A stretch of DNA of 64,000 nucleotides from Lichenostomus cassidix (GCA_008360975.2 CM039182.1:149486656-149550655); one strand, 5' to 3'; positions 48,309-61,087 are shown, counted from the first letter of the stretch. The notes: generated by a model from the letters alone, not told the origin. Program-made: numbers and translations.

Positions 48309-49648
48309 CAGGCATGTGTGGCTGTTCCTTTGCTCACCAGCTTTCTGCTGAGCTGTTTCAATCCTCATTTTGGGGGCTTTTTCCCTTTTATTAATTTCCC
48401 TTGATGAATGGTCAAATAACTCCCATTCCTACTTCCATGGAGTAGCTCTGAAATTCCATGTGGCCAGAAGGTGCTGTGTGAAAATCAGAGCCGTGATTAG
48501 CTAAAAGACATTTGATATCATAACAGTAAAATCAGATTTGAGTCAGCCCTCCTTAGCCTGCCCAGAAAATCACATTGACCTCGGTGCACAAGTCACACCC
48601 ATCCATCCTCACCATATTTCTGTGCAGAAGAACTTGGGAGTGCATGCCCAGAGCTCCTGGTGCTGAGGAGAAACCTCCAGACACCCAGACCATGAGTCCT
48701 CCCACATCATTAAAGGGATGGCAGTGAACATAATAAACTTTCCAGAGGGGCAGATGGCAGGAATGTGGCAACCAGAGCAGGCAATTTGATGTTGTGCAGG
48801 AAGGCAAGTTTGATTAGATGAGCTCAACTCATCATTCAGTTCCAGTTCTCAGCAGTACAGACACCATTCGTCTCCAGATTAAAAATTCATGTGTGTATGG
48901 GAGGGAAATGGGAATGAGCTTCAGGACCTCCAGCAAAGGTAAGATGAATTTCAGGCAGTGGTTCAGAGTCTTATTTTTGCCTGAAATATTTTTGCTTCCA
49001 TAGTGCAGAGCAGAGTTCTTTGGGATGGAGCTCAGCCTGCTCGGGGCATGGTTTGAGCAGGAAATTCAGATCATGCTTTTCTGAGAAATGCAGACCTGGG
49101 TCGGAATGGCAAATGACAGATCTGGAGGTCAATTCTTCTCAAATCTCAGAGTGCCCGAATTTGAGATTCTTCCTTTGATCTCTTTTAGAGAAAACATGTA
49201 AGGCTGAAGCTTCTGCTTCCTTCTGAATTGTATATTTGGAAATCTTTTATTTTTTAGGTTTTTGCAAAAAATTTTGTCCTACCAAGAGATTTGATCATAA
49301 TTTTTACACAATCGACGATGTATAAGCATTTAAAAACTTCACTTTTTTTTATTCTTTTTGTGCATGTTGGTAAAAGTAATAGTTCCAAATCTGCTTCAAA
49401 AGAGGTTAATTTGAAAGTGATAAACATGGTGGATTTTGAAAGGATGTGAGAGAGCTGTGCTCTCATAATCCCCTAAGAAGTTGATCTGTATGAAACACTT
49501 CTGAGGCCACTTTTCATGCATTTATTGCTCTTTTACTCTTCTTCCCCAACAGTGGCTGAGTGAGGTAGGCCAACAAAAATATCCAAATATCAACAAAACC
49601 AAAGAGCTGATGACCAGAACATGTTTTCATTTTAATTCTAGAAAGTTA

Positions 49649-49673
49649 TTTTTTTGTTTGTTTGTTTGTTTTT
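49649..49673. repeat. (TTTG)n short microsatellite
   Basis: A T run followed by about four tandem TTTG units and another T run. Confidence 0.8.
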
Positions 49674-50846
49674 CACTTGACCTAGATAACACATCATCTT
49701 CTTGGATACCAAATGTCACAGTTACCTGGACACTCACAGAGAAATATAATTACATATTCATATGCCAGATGTAGCTGATCCACAGAGACTTGCACCAGCA
49801 TTTGGTCTAATGAAGGAACAGCTGGATTGAAGGAGGGTGTACTATGGAACAGCAGAAATACATAAAATATGAAGCATTTTCATCAGCTGAAGTCCTGCTG
49901 ACATCCCACATTCACATTTCACTCGGAAGCTGGAAAATGGTTCTTCTCCAACCTCATTGAAGACAATGTCTGATTTTTTCCCAGGTCTGTCATTCCTTTC
50001 TTGCCTACCTGCAGTCAGACCTCAAATGTGTTTTTAGTTCCATTCTGATGGATAACCCTCCACAGCTACAAGGCAAGAGGAAAAAAGAAATTAATATTTA
50101 ATTCTACTCTTCGACTTCTTTGCTCTGACACTTTTTCTTTGAGATTTTACATTAAAATACATCTGTTGGTTCTGATTATCATAGTCAGGATAGTCCTGAA
50201 GCTCTTCAGACTCTGATGTGTGTTCAGAATGCCAGATGAAACACCCTTGGTAGCATTTCTTGGGCAGTCATATACCAAGGAAGATTAGATCATCCCTGGC
50301 TTATGATGTGAGCTACAGGTAAAAAATGCTCAGCAGCTTTCCTCAGATCTTACTGACAGTATAACTTCCTGCAGTGTCCCTCAGGGCAAATTGTGCTTTC
50401 CCAAAATCTTTAAAGTCTTCTCCTGATTTTTTTGATGGAGAAACAGCCAAAGGGGAGCAGGCTGCCCATAGCACAAACAAGAGGGACAGTTGTGTCCCCA
50501 TGGCCAAGGCAAACCTTTGAAATACGAGTGGCCTTGAGCTGTCCTGGTATGTTGTGCCCATGAGCAGCAGGAATGGGTTGAGCTGTGTCTCTCTCCGTAA
50601 TTTTCACAGTCCCATCATTATGGGATCTGAGTAACCATCCCATAAATCAATAGCAAAATTTGGTTCTTGTGGCCCAGAAGTGACTGTAGGTACCAACCTG
50701 AAACAATTCCCTGATGATCCCAGCAGCTCCTGCAGGCAGTGGAACAGCAGGACAATCCTGCATCCATAAGAGATATTTTTTCTTGGGTGTGTTGGGACCT
50801 CTGGGTTACTAAAGCAGAAGATTAGATTCCTTGTTTCCCTGTTTCC

Positions 50847-50884
50847 TTTTTTTTTTTTTAATTTTTTTTATTTGGGGTTTTTTT
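50847..50884. repeat. T-rich low-complexity run
   Basis: Mostly T with short A and GGGG interruptions over 38 bases. Confidence 0.75.
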
Positions 50885-52499
50885 AGGCTTCTATACCATG
50901 TTGCAAAAGAAAAGCTTTGAATATTCACCTTATACCCACTACAAAAATTCAAAATTTTCTTGACTTAATTGGCATCTAGCACAATTTCTTGCAAACCATG
51001 ATGTGCCCTTTCCCTCAAAAAGAAAAAAAGAATCTGTCAGAGTTGTTAGTACAGTGTTTATACAGTCCTAAGGATCAGCTGGGAAGGGTTGTCATGGACT
51101 CAAGTGCTAATGACTGGATCATCTGCTGCTCTGAAGGAAAAGTGGGTTGATTTTTTAAGGAAGAACAACCCTCTAGGCTGCCAGACATTAAATTGATCTG
51201 TTCTGGTCTGGGAAATTGTGTGTTTTCCCTCCTGATGATGAAAGCCTCATTGCAGCTCTTCCATTTCAATTAATTCTGAAATAAAATTCTGACTATCTAA
51301 ATGGGTAAGTCTGACACACCAATGGCCAGGATAGCAAAGGTGGAAGTTTTTCACAGTTTTTGCCACATGGGAACAGGTTTGAGCCTGGTGTGTGTCTCCA
51401 TGAGAGTGTCTGCACAAGTCTCTTCTTCAAATTCACATGCAGATTAAAAATGTTGTTCATATGAAGATTAAAAGAGTTAATTCTATGCAAATATCAAGGT
51501 CCAGCTTGCCTGGTCAAAAGAAAAAAAAAAAAAGACATTTCTAGTCTTTAATACTATGTTTTTTGTTAATATCTGCCTCTCTTCAGTGAGAAACTCAAGT
51601 CCTGAAGACTTGACATCTACATCATGAATTGGATCAAGGTTTTTATGTGGGGATAAAATATCTTTTAGCTTCTTCCAGCATCACTTTTCATGGTTTCTGC
51701 TGGAGGTTTCTGATTTATACCAAAGAGCTCAACTCCCCTTAGTCTCTTCAAGTTTTTAGATTACTTTTCCATTGCAGTTTCGCCGTTCATTCAATCTTCA
51801 CCCTTTCAGTCTTTACACCCTTTGAACTAAATAAATTAAACTTGTGTTGCTGTTTTGACTGGAAAAGGAGTGGTTACTGATGGCAAAAATTGAGTTCAGC
51901 CTGTGGAAAATTTAGCAGTGGTTCCTTTCACGTAAGCACCTCTGCAAGGCTTTAGGAAGTGTTTCAATTTAATCTCGACACCCTCTTGGGGTTTTGCACC
52001 TGTCAGAAAGGTGTGAGGTTATGAAAGCAGGAAAAGATCCAGCACAGAAATCCGTGCTTGCCCTTCCCAGCAGCATCTCCAAGAGGGAATGGGCCAAGCA
52101 GGAAAAATCTTGTATTTTGTATGGGAATGAAATGGGTCATCAACCTGTAAATATGAATATTAATAAGGAAATTTCAGAAGTGAGGGTTTGGGGAAATCAG
52201 GGAAAATAAAAGCACTCAGTTTTCCCAACAGAATAAATATTGGCCACTTCTGAAAACATACTTTAACGAAGTATTAATTGATTCTTGCATTGCAGCTTCT
52301 ACATTCTAACCTGGACAGAGGATTAGCTCAGAGATTAGTGCAGACAGAAAAATCTCCCATAAATGTTTGTGAACAAATAGCTGCTGATGGGTTGATCTCT
52401 CTGTGTCATCAACATCAGCCATCTGAAACAGTTCACCCACCTTCAGTTCCCTTGTCTGGCACTATTCCCACATAACCCACGTTTTTTAAAAGGGAAAAA

Positions 52500-52882
52500 G
52501 GAAGACCTAGGGAATTACATTCTTGTCAGTCTCACCTCTTTTTCTGGCAATATCATGGAGCAAATCTTCCTGGAAACTATGCTAAGAAAAAAGAAGGGTA
52601 TTGGTGACAACCAAGGTGGCTTCACATGGCTTTAAGATGAACGAGGGCAGGTTTAGATTAGATATAGGAAAAAAAATTGTTGATGGTGAGGGTGGTGAAG
52701 CTCTGGCACAGGTTGCCCAGAGAAGCTCTGGCTGCCCCATCCCTGGAAATGTTCAAGAACAGGTTGGACAGGGCTTGGAGCAACCTGGTATAGTGGAAGG
52801 TGCCCCTGCCCATGGTAGGAGAGTTGGAATGAGATGTTCTTTAAGGTCCCTTCCAACCCAAATAAATCTGTGATTCCATGAT
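52500..52882 (+). mobile_element. CR1 LINE with reverse-transcriptase relic and 3' tail
   Basis: 52500-52625 translates without stops to the early CR1 reverse-transcriptase region. Motifs LGNYILVSLTS, IMEQIFLETML and GDNQGGF correspond to the family's LGNYRPVSL, MEQI and GDNQHGF positions. It jumps at about 52626 to the ORF2 end (ggcaggtttagattagatat) and the 3' region (gctctggcacaggttgccca, cttggagcaacctggtatag). The tail is ttccaacccaaataaatctg then tgattccatgatt. Most of the reverse transcriptase, well over 1 kb, is therefore missing: either an internal deletion or two adjacent CR1 copies. Confidence 0.9.
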
Positions 52883-55197
52883 TAAACCTTTTGGTAGTGC
52901 ATGATCTTTTTTGCAAAACCATAAAATAATAATAATTTTTTAAAAAGCAAATATACATCAATTCAAAATTAAGCCAACCATCATAATACACCCATGATTT
53001 CACATCTCACAGAATATGATAATGGCAAATAGTTTCATTCTTTATTCTGTTGGAGAAGCAGATTGCATCCCCACCACCTCCCATGAGCTTAGAAGGTGCC
53101 CACAGATCAAAAGATGATAAAGCTGGTGGCAGCTGATGACAACCTCAAGCAAAGCAACTGAATTTCTTGGAGGTGGAGCAACTGCATCTTTTCCAAGTGT
53201 TTTATCTCCTGGCTCCTGTCACTCACTGTTCCCCTGGTGCTGGTGGCCCCAGGGAGGATTTCCAAGCTGTCTTTGCAGCCCAAGCAGCAGAATCAAGCAA
53301 TGTTTAATAGAGAGATGATTGTTTTGGGGCTCATGGGAAATGTGCATCTCTCCTTTTTCATTGCACTGATGTTACAGTGTTGGGTTTTGCAGTTTTCACC
53401 ACAACACAAGGAGGGAAGGATCCATGGTTTCTGATGGAGCCTCCCTCTCCCAGGAGATTACTCAAGAGTCTTCTCCTAGATTGACTATCACCCTGCTGAA
53501 AAAAGTTTTTAGTATCTAGGGATTATTTTTATTGCAGCTTAAGTTTCTCTTCCCTTTAGACCTCCTGGGAGGTTCCTGCAGCTCTCAGCCATTTGTGGTG
53601 GCAACGTGGACTTCCAAGTAACATTTTCAGTGCTGGGGATGGACAGGAATGGAGAGAGATTGCAGGTGGGATTAGCAAAAACATCTCAGCAGAGATGTAC
53701 TCCGTGTAGGATGTAGGACTTCTTTACTGAGTTCTGGAACATAAGGAGGAAAAAATATCCTCTTTCCTCTAGCCCAGAGATTCCCAAGCTGTGGGAGTTA
53801 CGGCACACCTACCTCTGAGAACCTTCCCCAAGCAGCTGTCTACAGAAATTAGTGCCTGCAGAAAACTGCAAGGAGGAATATCTTGAGCATGGTGGCACCA
53901 GATTGTCTCATGACTTCTCTGCGCTGCGTCGTTGGTTTATATCCATCTGCTGTTTCTTGTCCCATCTTTCATCTAAAGAAAAGGACTTGGCAACATGGCC
54001 AAGGGATTAGACCTTCATGTAGGGAAGAGATGAAAGCAAAGTGTAATGAGAGGCAGAAACAGGAGTTAAAGATGTTGTCAGCCCGAAATATTGTCTGAAA
54101 AAGAACCAGGTTAATTCATGCTCTCCCATATTGCTGCTGCCAAGGCTTTGGCTCTTTCTCCATCAGCTATTGGATCACCCTGGTGGTTTTCTCTGATTTT
54201 CTCTAATTTTGCTAAAATCTGGATAAATAGATCCTACCTTTAAGGTTTGTATTTCTTGAGCTGCCTGATCCACACTCCATGCTCTATCCTCTCCTCTGAA
54301 ATGCATTAATGAGTGAGTAGAAGAGTGGGAAATTCCTGTAGCAGGGATTTTCTAATGTGTTCAGTCACTCTTGCCTTTGTGTTCCTGATGCAGCAGAGCA
54401 TTCCTGTCTCTGGGAACACAAGCATTTGTGCATCTCAGCATAGGTGAAGATTGACTGATGATATTAATAATGTCAAATTATACTCCTCTCCTCTGTAAGA
54501 TTCTCAGGTTATTTCACAGATAATAAGGATGAGACAGACAGGAGCAATGAGTCTTAGGATGTTTTAATTTCATCTGATTTTTTGCTTCTACTGTATTTTT
54601 TTCTTTCCAGGAGGAGATACTCGGGAAATGTAGACTTATGACACTAAATTAACCTTGGTGGCAATTCCACAGAGAGTCCAGGAAATTGTTTTGACATGTT
54701 GAGAAGGAAAAAAGGTGACCTCCACAATTATGTCTCCTGAGAAATTAAAAAAAAAATAATCTGGTTATCATTTCAAGGCAGTCAGCCCTCTGTGGTTTTG
54801 TCCTACATTTTTTTTTTTTGTTTTTATGTTCAATCCCAGTCTTTGATCAACCACAACCCTGGATAAATTCTAGCTCATGGCTGACAGAGGATGACATGAT
54901 GGTTGATCACAGAGTACAAAGCCCTCAGTCAGGGTCATATAGTCCAGGATTCAGCTCCTGCTCTTTATTCTTCTCTGGAGGTGCCTGACACCTGAATTCC
55001 TGCTTGGCAGACATAGGAGAAAAAACAAGAACTCCTAAGGTCAGAGAAACTTGACTTCTGCTCCCCTGAAAGGTCAAGTAGTGCTAAGGGACTGTATTAG
55101 GAAAAAATCGATCTTTCTCTCACCTTCCTTACCAGAAATGTGGGAAAGCAGAAAAATTGTAGCTTTCAAAGGCGTTCTGGGAAGATCTTTCTGTAGT
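52883..55197. other. Single-copy non-coding stretch
   Basis: No gene or transposon is identified with confidence. 53770-53820 (agattcccaagctgtggg) faintly recalls hAT transposon ends but is too short to call. Confidence 0.5.
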
Positions 55198-55434
55198 AGA
55201 ATCACAGAATCAAAGAATATTTTGTGTTGGAAGGGACCTTAAAGACCATCCAGTTCAAAACCCCTGCCATGGTCAGGGACACCTCCAACTATCCCAGGTT
55301 GCTCCAAACCCCATCCAACATGTCCTTGGAACACTTCCAGGAATGGGGCAGCCACAGATTCTCTGTATAACCTGTGCCAGGGCTTCACCACCCTCACAAT
55401 AAAGATTTGTTTTTTTCCTAATATCTCATATTCC
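55198..55434 (-). mobile_element. CR1 LINE fragment, ~237 bp
   Basis: Complement of the CR1 3' end: agaatcacagaatcaaagaa (terminal repeats), gtgttggaagggaccttaaa, tgccatggtcagggacacct, aacacttccaggaatggggc, ttcaccaccctcacaataaa, cctaatatctcatattcc. Well preserved. Confidence 0.95.
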
Positions 55435-56146
55435 AGTTGTGTAGACCTGGTGGAAGTACAGGTTATGTCCCACATGCTTTAGATATATGGGAAAACACTT
55501 TGCCACCAGATATGGCAAGGAATTGATGCTTGGCCCTTCAACAGCCCCCACTTCTCATATCAGGAAAGAAAGAGTGGCTTTGAAATTCTTTGAATTTGTA
55601 AGGTGAAAGACAGGGAATAATGGTCAGGTTTTCGTCAGTATTCAAAAAGGTCTTGGAGTGTTTATGAATGAGCAAAACCAGTTTGTTATCTTTAAGTGTA
55701 GTGAAGGGAAATGGGAGTTAAACAATAGCCTAATTTTCTGCGTTCCTATTGTATCCTGAAGCCTTGGTTTTCAAAGGCACTCAGGTCCAGGAATAACATC
55801 GTGCAGGGGGAAGTAAGGCACTGGGACATTGTAGAGCACTGACTCTCTTCCTAAAGGAAGTCCTGTTGATTTTGGTGCAGAAAACAGAAGTTAAAAAAGA
55901 CAAAAAATTCATCAGAGAAGGATGCAAACAGTATCCATCTTTCTTTCCTCTAACTCAATAAGGAAGCTGACAAAACAATCTCGAATGGGTTAAATATTTA
56001 AATGTGAATTGCCCCCTCCTACTCCGCCCCGGAATCTCCAGAGTACGTAGCTGTGGAGGTTTTACTTTTGCTACCTGTCCAGCTAATTAATACCTGCCAG
56101 TTTACTTTTCCCACTCCTGCTATTTTCAGACTGCTATTTTATTGGG

Positions 56147-56202
56147 GGAAAAAAAGAGAGAGAGAAAAAAGGGAGAGAGAGGAGGCTAAAAGGAAAAAAA
56201 AA
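56147..56202. repeat. GA/A-rich low-complexity sequence
   Basis: Interrupted GAGAGA and poly(A) purine run on the plus strand. Confidence 0.75.
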
Positions 56203-57568
56203 TAGTTTCATCTCCTCTGAAGAAAAGAGTGTATGTCTGATGTTAATTCAAATATTGAATCACTTGCAAACTTCCCCATATTTTTTCCCTTCATTTAAAG
56301 ATTTTTATGCTTTTTAAGCCATGTAATGCACAGTGTTTCCATTCATTTTCTCCATAGCAACATGTTTGTATTGGTTCCTTTTTCTTCCCTTTTCCTCCTA
56401 GGTGTTCCTGTCACTGAAGGGAGTCTGTCAGTGACCAGTTTGATGAAATGCCTTTATAGGTAGAGATAAATCCAGGGATGCAGCTATTAATTAATATTTG
56501 CAGTAAAGAGCAGATGCAAACAGGTGCTCGGGACAGAGTGACAAAGCAAATTCCTAAAGAAATTCGTGACAAAGGGAGTTTCTCAAGTTCCCTTTTTAAA
56601 GTCAGGATGTTCTCAGTCTTGCTAGGCTGAGTTTGAGCCAGATGCTTTTCCTTGTAGGCATCCTGACAGATTACAAGGAGGGTTGGAAGCATCACTGCAA
56701 GGCACTGGAGCTCATCAACATATTGCTGACAGCAGTACTTGTGTGCCTCTCCATCTTCCCAACTGATCATCTGTAAACAAACAATAATAATCCAGGGTTG
56801 AGTTCACAGTCTTGATTTATGGGCACGAACTAAGAATTCATCACTGGTGGAGTTACATTTTTCTGCTAAAGAGGGAGTAGCCAAAGCTGTGAAAGGACAA
56901 TTAATATTGATATATCTGGATGTGCAGACAGAAATAACCCCCAGCATCCAGCCAAGCCATATGTGACCCTGGAGTAAATCAAAGGAGCAAGAAAACAAGA
57001 AGCTCAGACGAGAAGCTCATGCCTTGCTGGTTGCCAGCCCATGTCAAGCTGGTGAGCTTTGTGGCTGCCCTGACAGGTCCACAGATGCAGGATAATCCTG
57101 GCCATTCAAGTGCTGTGCACAGAAGGGAATCTCTGACACCAACCCTCTTCCAGCTGGATGAGTCTTGAGCTCCTGTTCATCTCCCTGGTGTGATGGTGGA
57201 CACAAAGACACCAAATGTTTTAAGGACCTTGTGAGTCGAGTCAGACCTCTGGGTTCTCTTCAGGGTGGAACCAAGACAGGTCTGGGTCATGCTTCAATTT
57301 AGTTCTATGCTTTTAACTTGGCTTTCAAAATCCAAGAGATCTGTGGCAGATAGACTACTATAGAGCTTTCCCAAAATATTTTCTACAGCTGTGGGTTGCA
57401 GTTCTCATTGTCAGGGGAATTATTGCCTTTATAACAGAAATTCTTTGCACTTACAGCAGAACAAGTTCTTCAGTACGTCTCGTTACCAGGTTGTTAACAG
57501 AATGGCCAGTCAGTGAAGATTGACCTGTTCTCATACATTTAGGATGGAATTCACCTGATTTATCTTTA

Positions 57569-57603
57569 GGGATGGGATTTATCCTTTGGGATGGGATTTA
57601 TCC
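57569..57603. repeat. 2 x 16-bp near-adjacent duplication
   Basis: gggatgggatttatcc occurs at 57569-57584 and again at 57588-57603, separated by ttt. Confidence 0.85.
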
Positions 57604-58132
57604 CAGTATTTGCATGTTTCCAGGAGGGAAGTGCCTACTGACAATTCAGCCCAAGCTCTCTTTCTTCTCACAAGAGAGAGTCAGTGGCGCTGATGAAGTT
57701 CAGGATGAGATTTGGTTTATCCTAAAGATGCTTCTCTGAGGTTTGGTGAATCATATCTCTTCCCTCACTGAATGTGTTGAGTAATTCTCCATGACTACAG
57801 TGGGCATGGACACCTTAAATTGGAAGGATGGATCCCAGACAAGACAAATAGCAGAAAAAGCTCCTCCACATCTTCATCTCAGAGTGTGGCCAAACCCATC
57901 CCATGATGAATGTGGAAATAAGGTGATCAACCACCTAACAGAAGTTTCCACCTGTTTTAGGGTTTAGATGCATCAGTTTTATACAACCAGACCAACTAGA
58001 CCCTGAAACATGGATCCTTAGAACTCTTTGGAAAAATGTCTCTTAACACTGACAGTGCTCAAGCCTCAACATCCACTCTGGGAATGTTTTTTTCCCAAAT
58101 ATTCCTCAATAGGCAAAGGATCCAGCTAGGGT

Positions 58133-58286
58133 TTTGGGGTTTGTTTTTGGTTGGGTTTTTTTAAATTATTTTTTTGGTTTTTTTTTTTGGTTTTGTTTTT
58201 GGTTGGGGTTTTTTTGTGGGGTTTTTTTTGTGGTTTTGTTTTTGGTTTTTGTTTGTTTGGGGTTTTTTTGTTTTTTTTTTTTTTTA
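58133..58286. repeat. T/G-rich tract (TTTTGG-like)
   Basis: About 150 bases consist almost only of T and G on the plus strand, in irregular GGTTTTT, GTTTTTG and GGGTTTT words. The 73-codon Phe/Gly/Trp-rich frame across it is an artefact. Confidence 0.88.
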
Positions 58287-59024
58287 ATTAAAACTCAACC
58301 AGGTGATGGTCGGACACATGCTTTGGGTTCCATAGGTGATGGAGTCCATTTATGATCACAGGGACTTTGCAAAGATGAAGGAGAGCATCCAGAGATCACT
58401 GCCCCATGGCTCCAGGCCATGGCACCAATGCCATGCCATCTGGATAGAGCTGTCCTCTCCTTTATTTTCCATGGCCTGCTTTGGAGAAAACAGTCCTGTT
58501 CTCAATCATTCCTATATTTTCCCGTCTGGGACAAAAAATTAATGAAAACCTCCCCCAAACCCCTCCATTCTTGTTATCAGAGGCTTTTTAAAATACTCTT
58601 ATTCCCACAGCAGGAGCTGAAACCCAAACTTATTGACTTCCTGTTGGCCTGAAAACTCCTCGTGGTTATTACCACTTTGCACCAGATTCCTGCCACTGAC
58701 CTTGATGGGAAAACTCCTTAACCCACTTACTGAATCCCCAAGTCATCCTGAAGCCAGAGAGTGACTGTTAATAAAGTGCTTGCCAGGTTTCAGGGTGTTT
58801 TTAGCTGACCTGTATTTCGAATTGTTACAGGATTTGCCATGTAAGAAAAAACCCAGGGGTGACACTCCCAATGCTGAGCACACCGAGATGGCTCTGGGGA
58901 ATGAGGGAATGAGACTGAACTGTGGCTCTGCTCCTGATCTACACCTGTAAAAATTCACAGAGCCTCGTGAGGGGGAAAGAAAGGGTACAGACAGAGAAAA
59001 AAGTATGTTGGATGGGGAGGGAAG
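58287..59024. other. Single-copy non-coding stretch
   Basis: I see no repeat, RNA or gene. Confidence 0.5.
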
Positions 59025-59200
59025 AAGGAAGGAAGGAAGGAAGGAAGGAAGGAAGGAAGGAAGGAAGGAAGGAAGGAAGGAAGGAAGGAAGGAAGGAAGG
59101 AAGGAAGGAAGGAATGAAGGAAGGAAGGAAGGAAGGAAGGAAGGAAGGAAGGAAGGAAGGAAGGAAGGAAGGAAGGAAGGAAGGAAGGAAGGAAGGAAGG
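59025..59200. repeat. (AAGG)44 microsatellite
   Basis: 176 bases of tetranucleotide AAGG are perfect except for one g-to-t change at 59115 (gaatgaagg). Near-purity over this length implies a young, probably hypervariable locus. The Lys-Glu-Gly-Arg repeat frame on the plus strand and the Phe-Leu-Pro-Ser frame on the minus strand are artefacts of the repeat, not proteins. Confidence 0.98.
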
Positions 59201-59353
59201 GAATTCAACCTTCTTAGCAATAGATTCCCTGCATTTCTGAGCTCCTCAGAGCAAAATCGCTTTGAAAAGGGGCTGAGTTATGCTGAGTTATGTTGTCTTG
59301 GCAAGTGTAGCATGGGGGACACTGAATTAATTCACTTTAGGAGCAGGTGACAC

Positions 59354-59779
59354 ACAGAATTACAGAATCACAGAATGTTTGAGGTTAGAAGTGACCTCTG
59401 AAGCTCATCTGGTCCAACCCACCTGCTCATTCACAGTCGCTCACAGCCAATAGCCAAGGATGATGTCAGATGTCTTTTTAATATCTCCAGAAATGGAAAC
59501 TTCACAGATTCTCAGGGCAACTTATGCCAGTGCTCAGTCACCCTTAACACAAAGAAAGTGTTTCCTGCTGTTGAGAAGTAAATTCTTGTGTTTCAGTTTA
59601 TGCCCATTGCTTTGGTACCACTCAAAAGTGCCTCTTCTCCCAAGCCTGCTCTTCTCGAGGATGAACAATCTCAGATCTCAACGTTTTCTCATGGCAGAGA
59701 TGCTCCAGTGCCTTCATCATCCTCATTGCCTTCTCTTCTCCAGGTTGAGCACGTCCGACTCTCTCAGACTTTCCCAATA
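59354..59779 (-). mobile_element. CR1 LINE fragment, older subfamily, ~425 bp
   Basis: Complement of a CR1 end: agaattacagaatcacagaa, gaggttagaagtgacctctg, ggtccaacccacctgctc. After a divergent middle it continues with gcccattgctttggtaccac, caagcctgctcttctcgagg, ggcagagatgctccagtgcc and atcctcattgccttctcttc. The tctggtccaaccc style of 3' end and heavy divergence suggest an older subfamily than the other copies. Confidence 0.85.
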
Positions 59780-60837
59780 GCATCAATTTTTAATTTCTTT
59801 AAACATTTTGCCCAAGCTGAAATTTTCTGTGGGTGTCATAGCCAGCTCCTCACTCCTGGTGCAGTGACGAGACCACAGCCAGCTTTGCACTTGCAGTGAC
59901 ACAATTGCCACTGCTGCTACCTGGCATTTCCATGCTTCCAGGCTCAGCTGAAGTGACAGTGTTGGAAAGACAGTGTAAAAGAGAAAGAAGAAAGCTGACA
60001 GCTCCTTGAAAGCCTCGTACAAATAGGACAGTGCCTGACATAATGCTGTTTCAAAATCAGTCGCTTGGACTTGATTTGCAAGGCTTGCAAAAAGCTGCTT
60101 GTTGCCTGGATTTTGCTGGGAAAGGTGGTTTGATTTGGTTCCTCTGGGTTTAACATCCTGAGCGAAGCTGGGCAGATGTCATCAGTAAAATAAAGCTTCA
60201 GCTGGGAGGAAATAGAGCTGAAGAACAGAGGTTTGTCTGAGAGGATCTGGCTGCAGAATTTTCAGCTGCAAATGGACATAAAAAGGGATTGAAAAAATGC
60301 TTTCTGGGACTGAACAGAAGAAAACCATCACTGAAGCCTGTCCTAGTGTCCTTTGTTTTCATGGTCCCTTAAAAAAAAAAAAATTTTTTTTCTCTAAAGG
60401 CTCTTGTTTGTCTGTCCTTGTTCTTTAAATGGCACCAGTTAAGTATCCAGGGATTTGAGATCTTCCTTCTCAGCTCCACTTTCTGCTCTGTGGCAGAGTA
60501 CAGGCCAGTTGTCCCATCATTGAACCCCCTGAGGATGAAGACTTATTTGACAACAAAATGTCTACAACAACGACTGAATCACCTTCTGGAAGTTTCTGTC
60601 TTATTCTGCCCACTGGGATGAGACACTCCGGGAAGAACCACAGGTCAGGTGAATCCTACACTAAAATTTCACCTGAATTTGAGGCCCCAGCTCTCTGCAA
60701 TGCATTTGGTGCATACCCTGACCACTGATGTTCCCCAAAAATCATGTCTTATCCATAAGGGAGGTGATGTCTTCTCCCTGACCTGTGCAGAAGAGCAGCC
60801 AGTTGGAGCTACTGCCTAACGCAAGGGATGGTGGAGG
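59780..60837. other. Single-copy non-coding stretch
   Basis: No transposon or gene is recognised. Confidence 0.5.
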
Positions 60838-61087
60838 ATCGTTGAATCATTTGGGTTGTAAAGACCTCTAGGATCATCGAGTCCAATCATTCCCCCAGCA
60901 CTGCCAAGGTCACCACTAACTCTGTCCCCAAGTGCCACATCCACTCATCTTTTAACTACCTTGAGGGATGATGACTCCATCGCTTCCTTGAGCAGCCTGG
61001 AAATCCTTTTGGTGAAGAAATTTCCCTAATGTCCAATCTAAACTTCACCTGGTGCAACTTAAGGCTGTTTCATCCTTTCCCTTGTGA
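60838..61087 (-). mobile_element. CR1 LINE fragment, ~250 bp, diverged
   Basis: Complement of the CR1 end: ttgaatcatttgggttgtaa, agacctctaggatcatcgag, ccaaggtcaccactaactct, gtccccaagtgccacatcca, ttttggtgaagaaatttccc, tgtccaatctaaacttcacc. The caccactaac/ccccaagtgccacatc block places it in the same broad group as 36801-36985. Confidence 0.9.

Larger units (their letters stand above)
48309..52499. other. Single-copy AT-rich non-coding stretch
   Basis: No transposon or gene is recognised in about 4.2 kb. Simple sequence includes TTTG units (49649-49673) and a T-rich run (50847-50884). Confidence 0.5.
55435..58132. other. Single-copy non-coding stretch
   Basis: No transposon is recognised. It holds a GC-box-containing patch near 56010-56120, a GA-rich run (56147-56202) and a short tandem duplication (57569-57603). 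A 119-codon minus-strand open frame (56411-56770) has no recognisable domain. Confidence 0.5.

Noticed and set aside
52500..52625. Functional reverse transcriptase
   Set aside because: Only about 42 codons of the domain remain and the catalytic YxDD region is absent.
53770..53820. hAT-like transposon end (gattcccaagctgtggg)
   Set aside because: Too short and imperfect, and no matching inverted terminal repeat or target duplication was found.
58922..59350. 142-codon frame with Lys-Glu-Gly-Arg repeats, and the minus-strand Pro-Ser-Phe-Leu frame
   Set aside because: Both are translations of the AAGG microsatellite.
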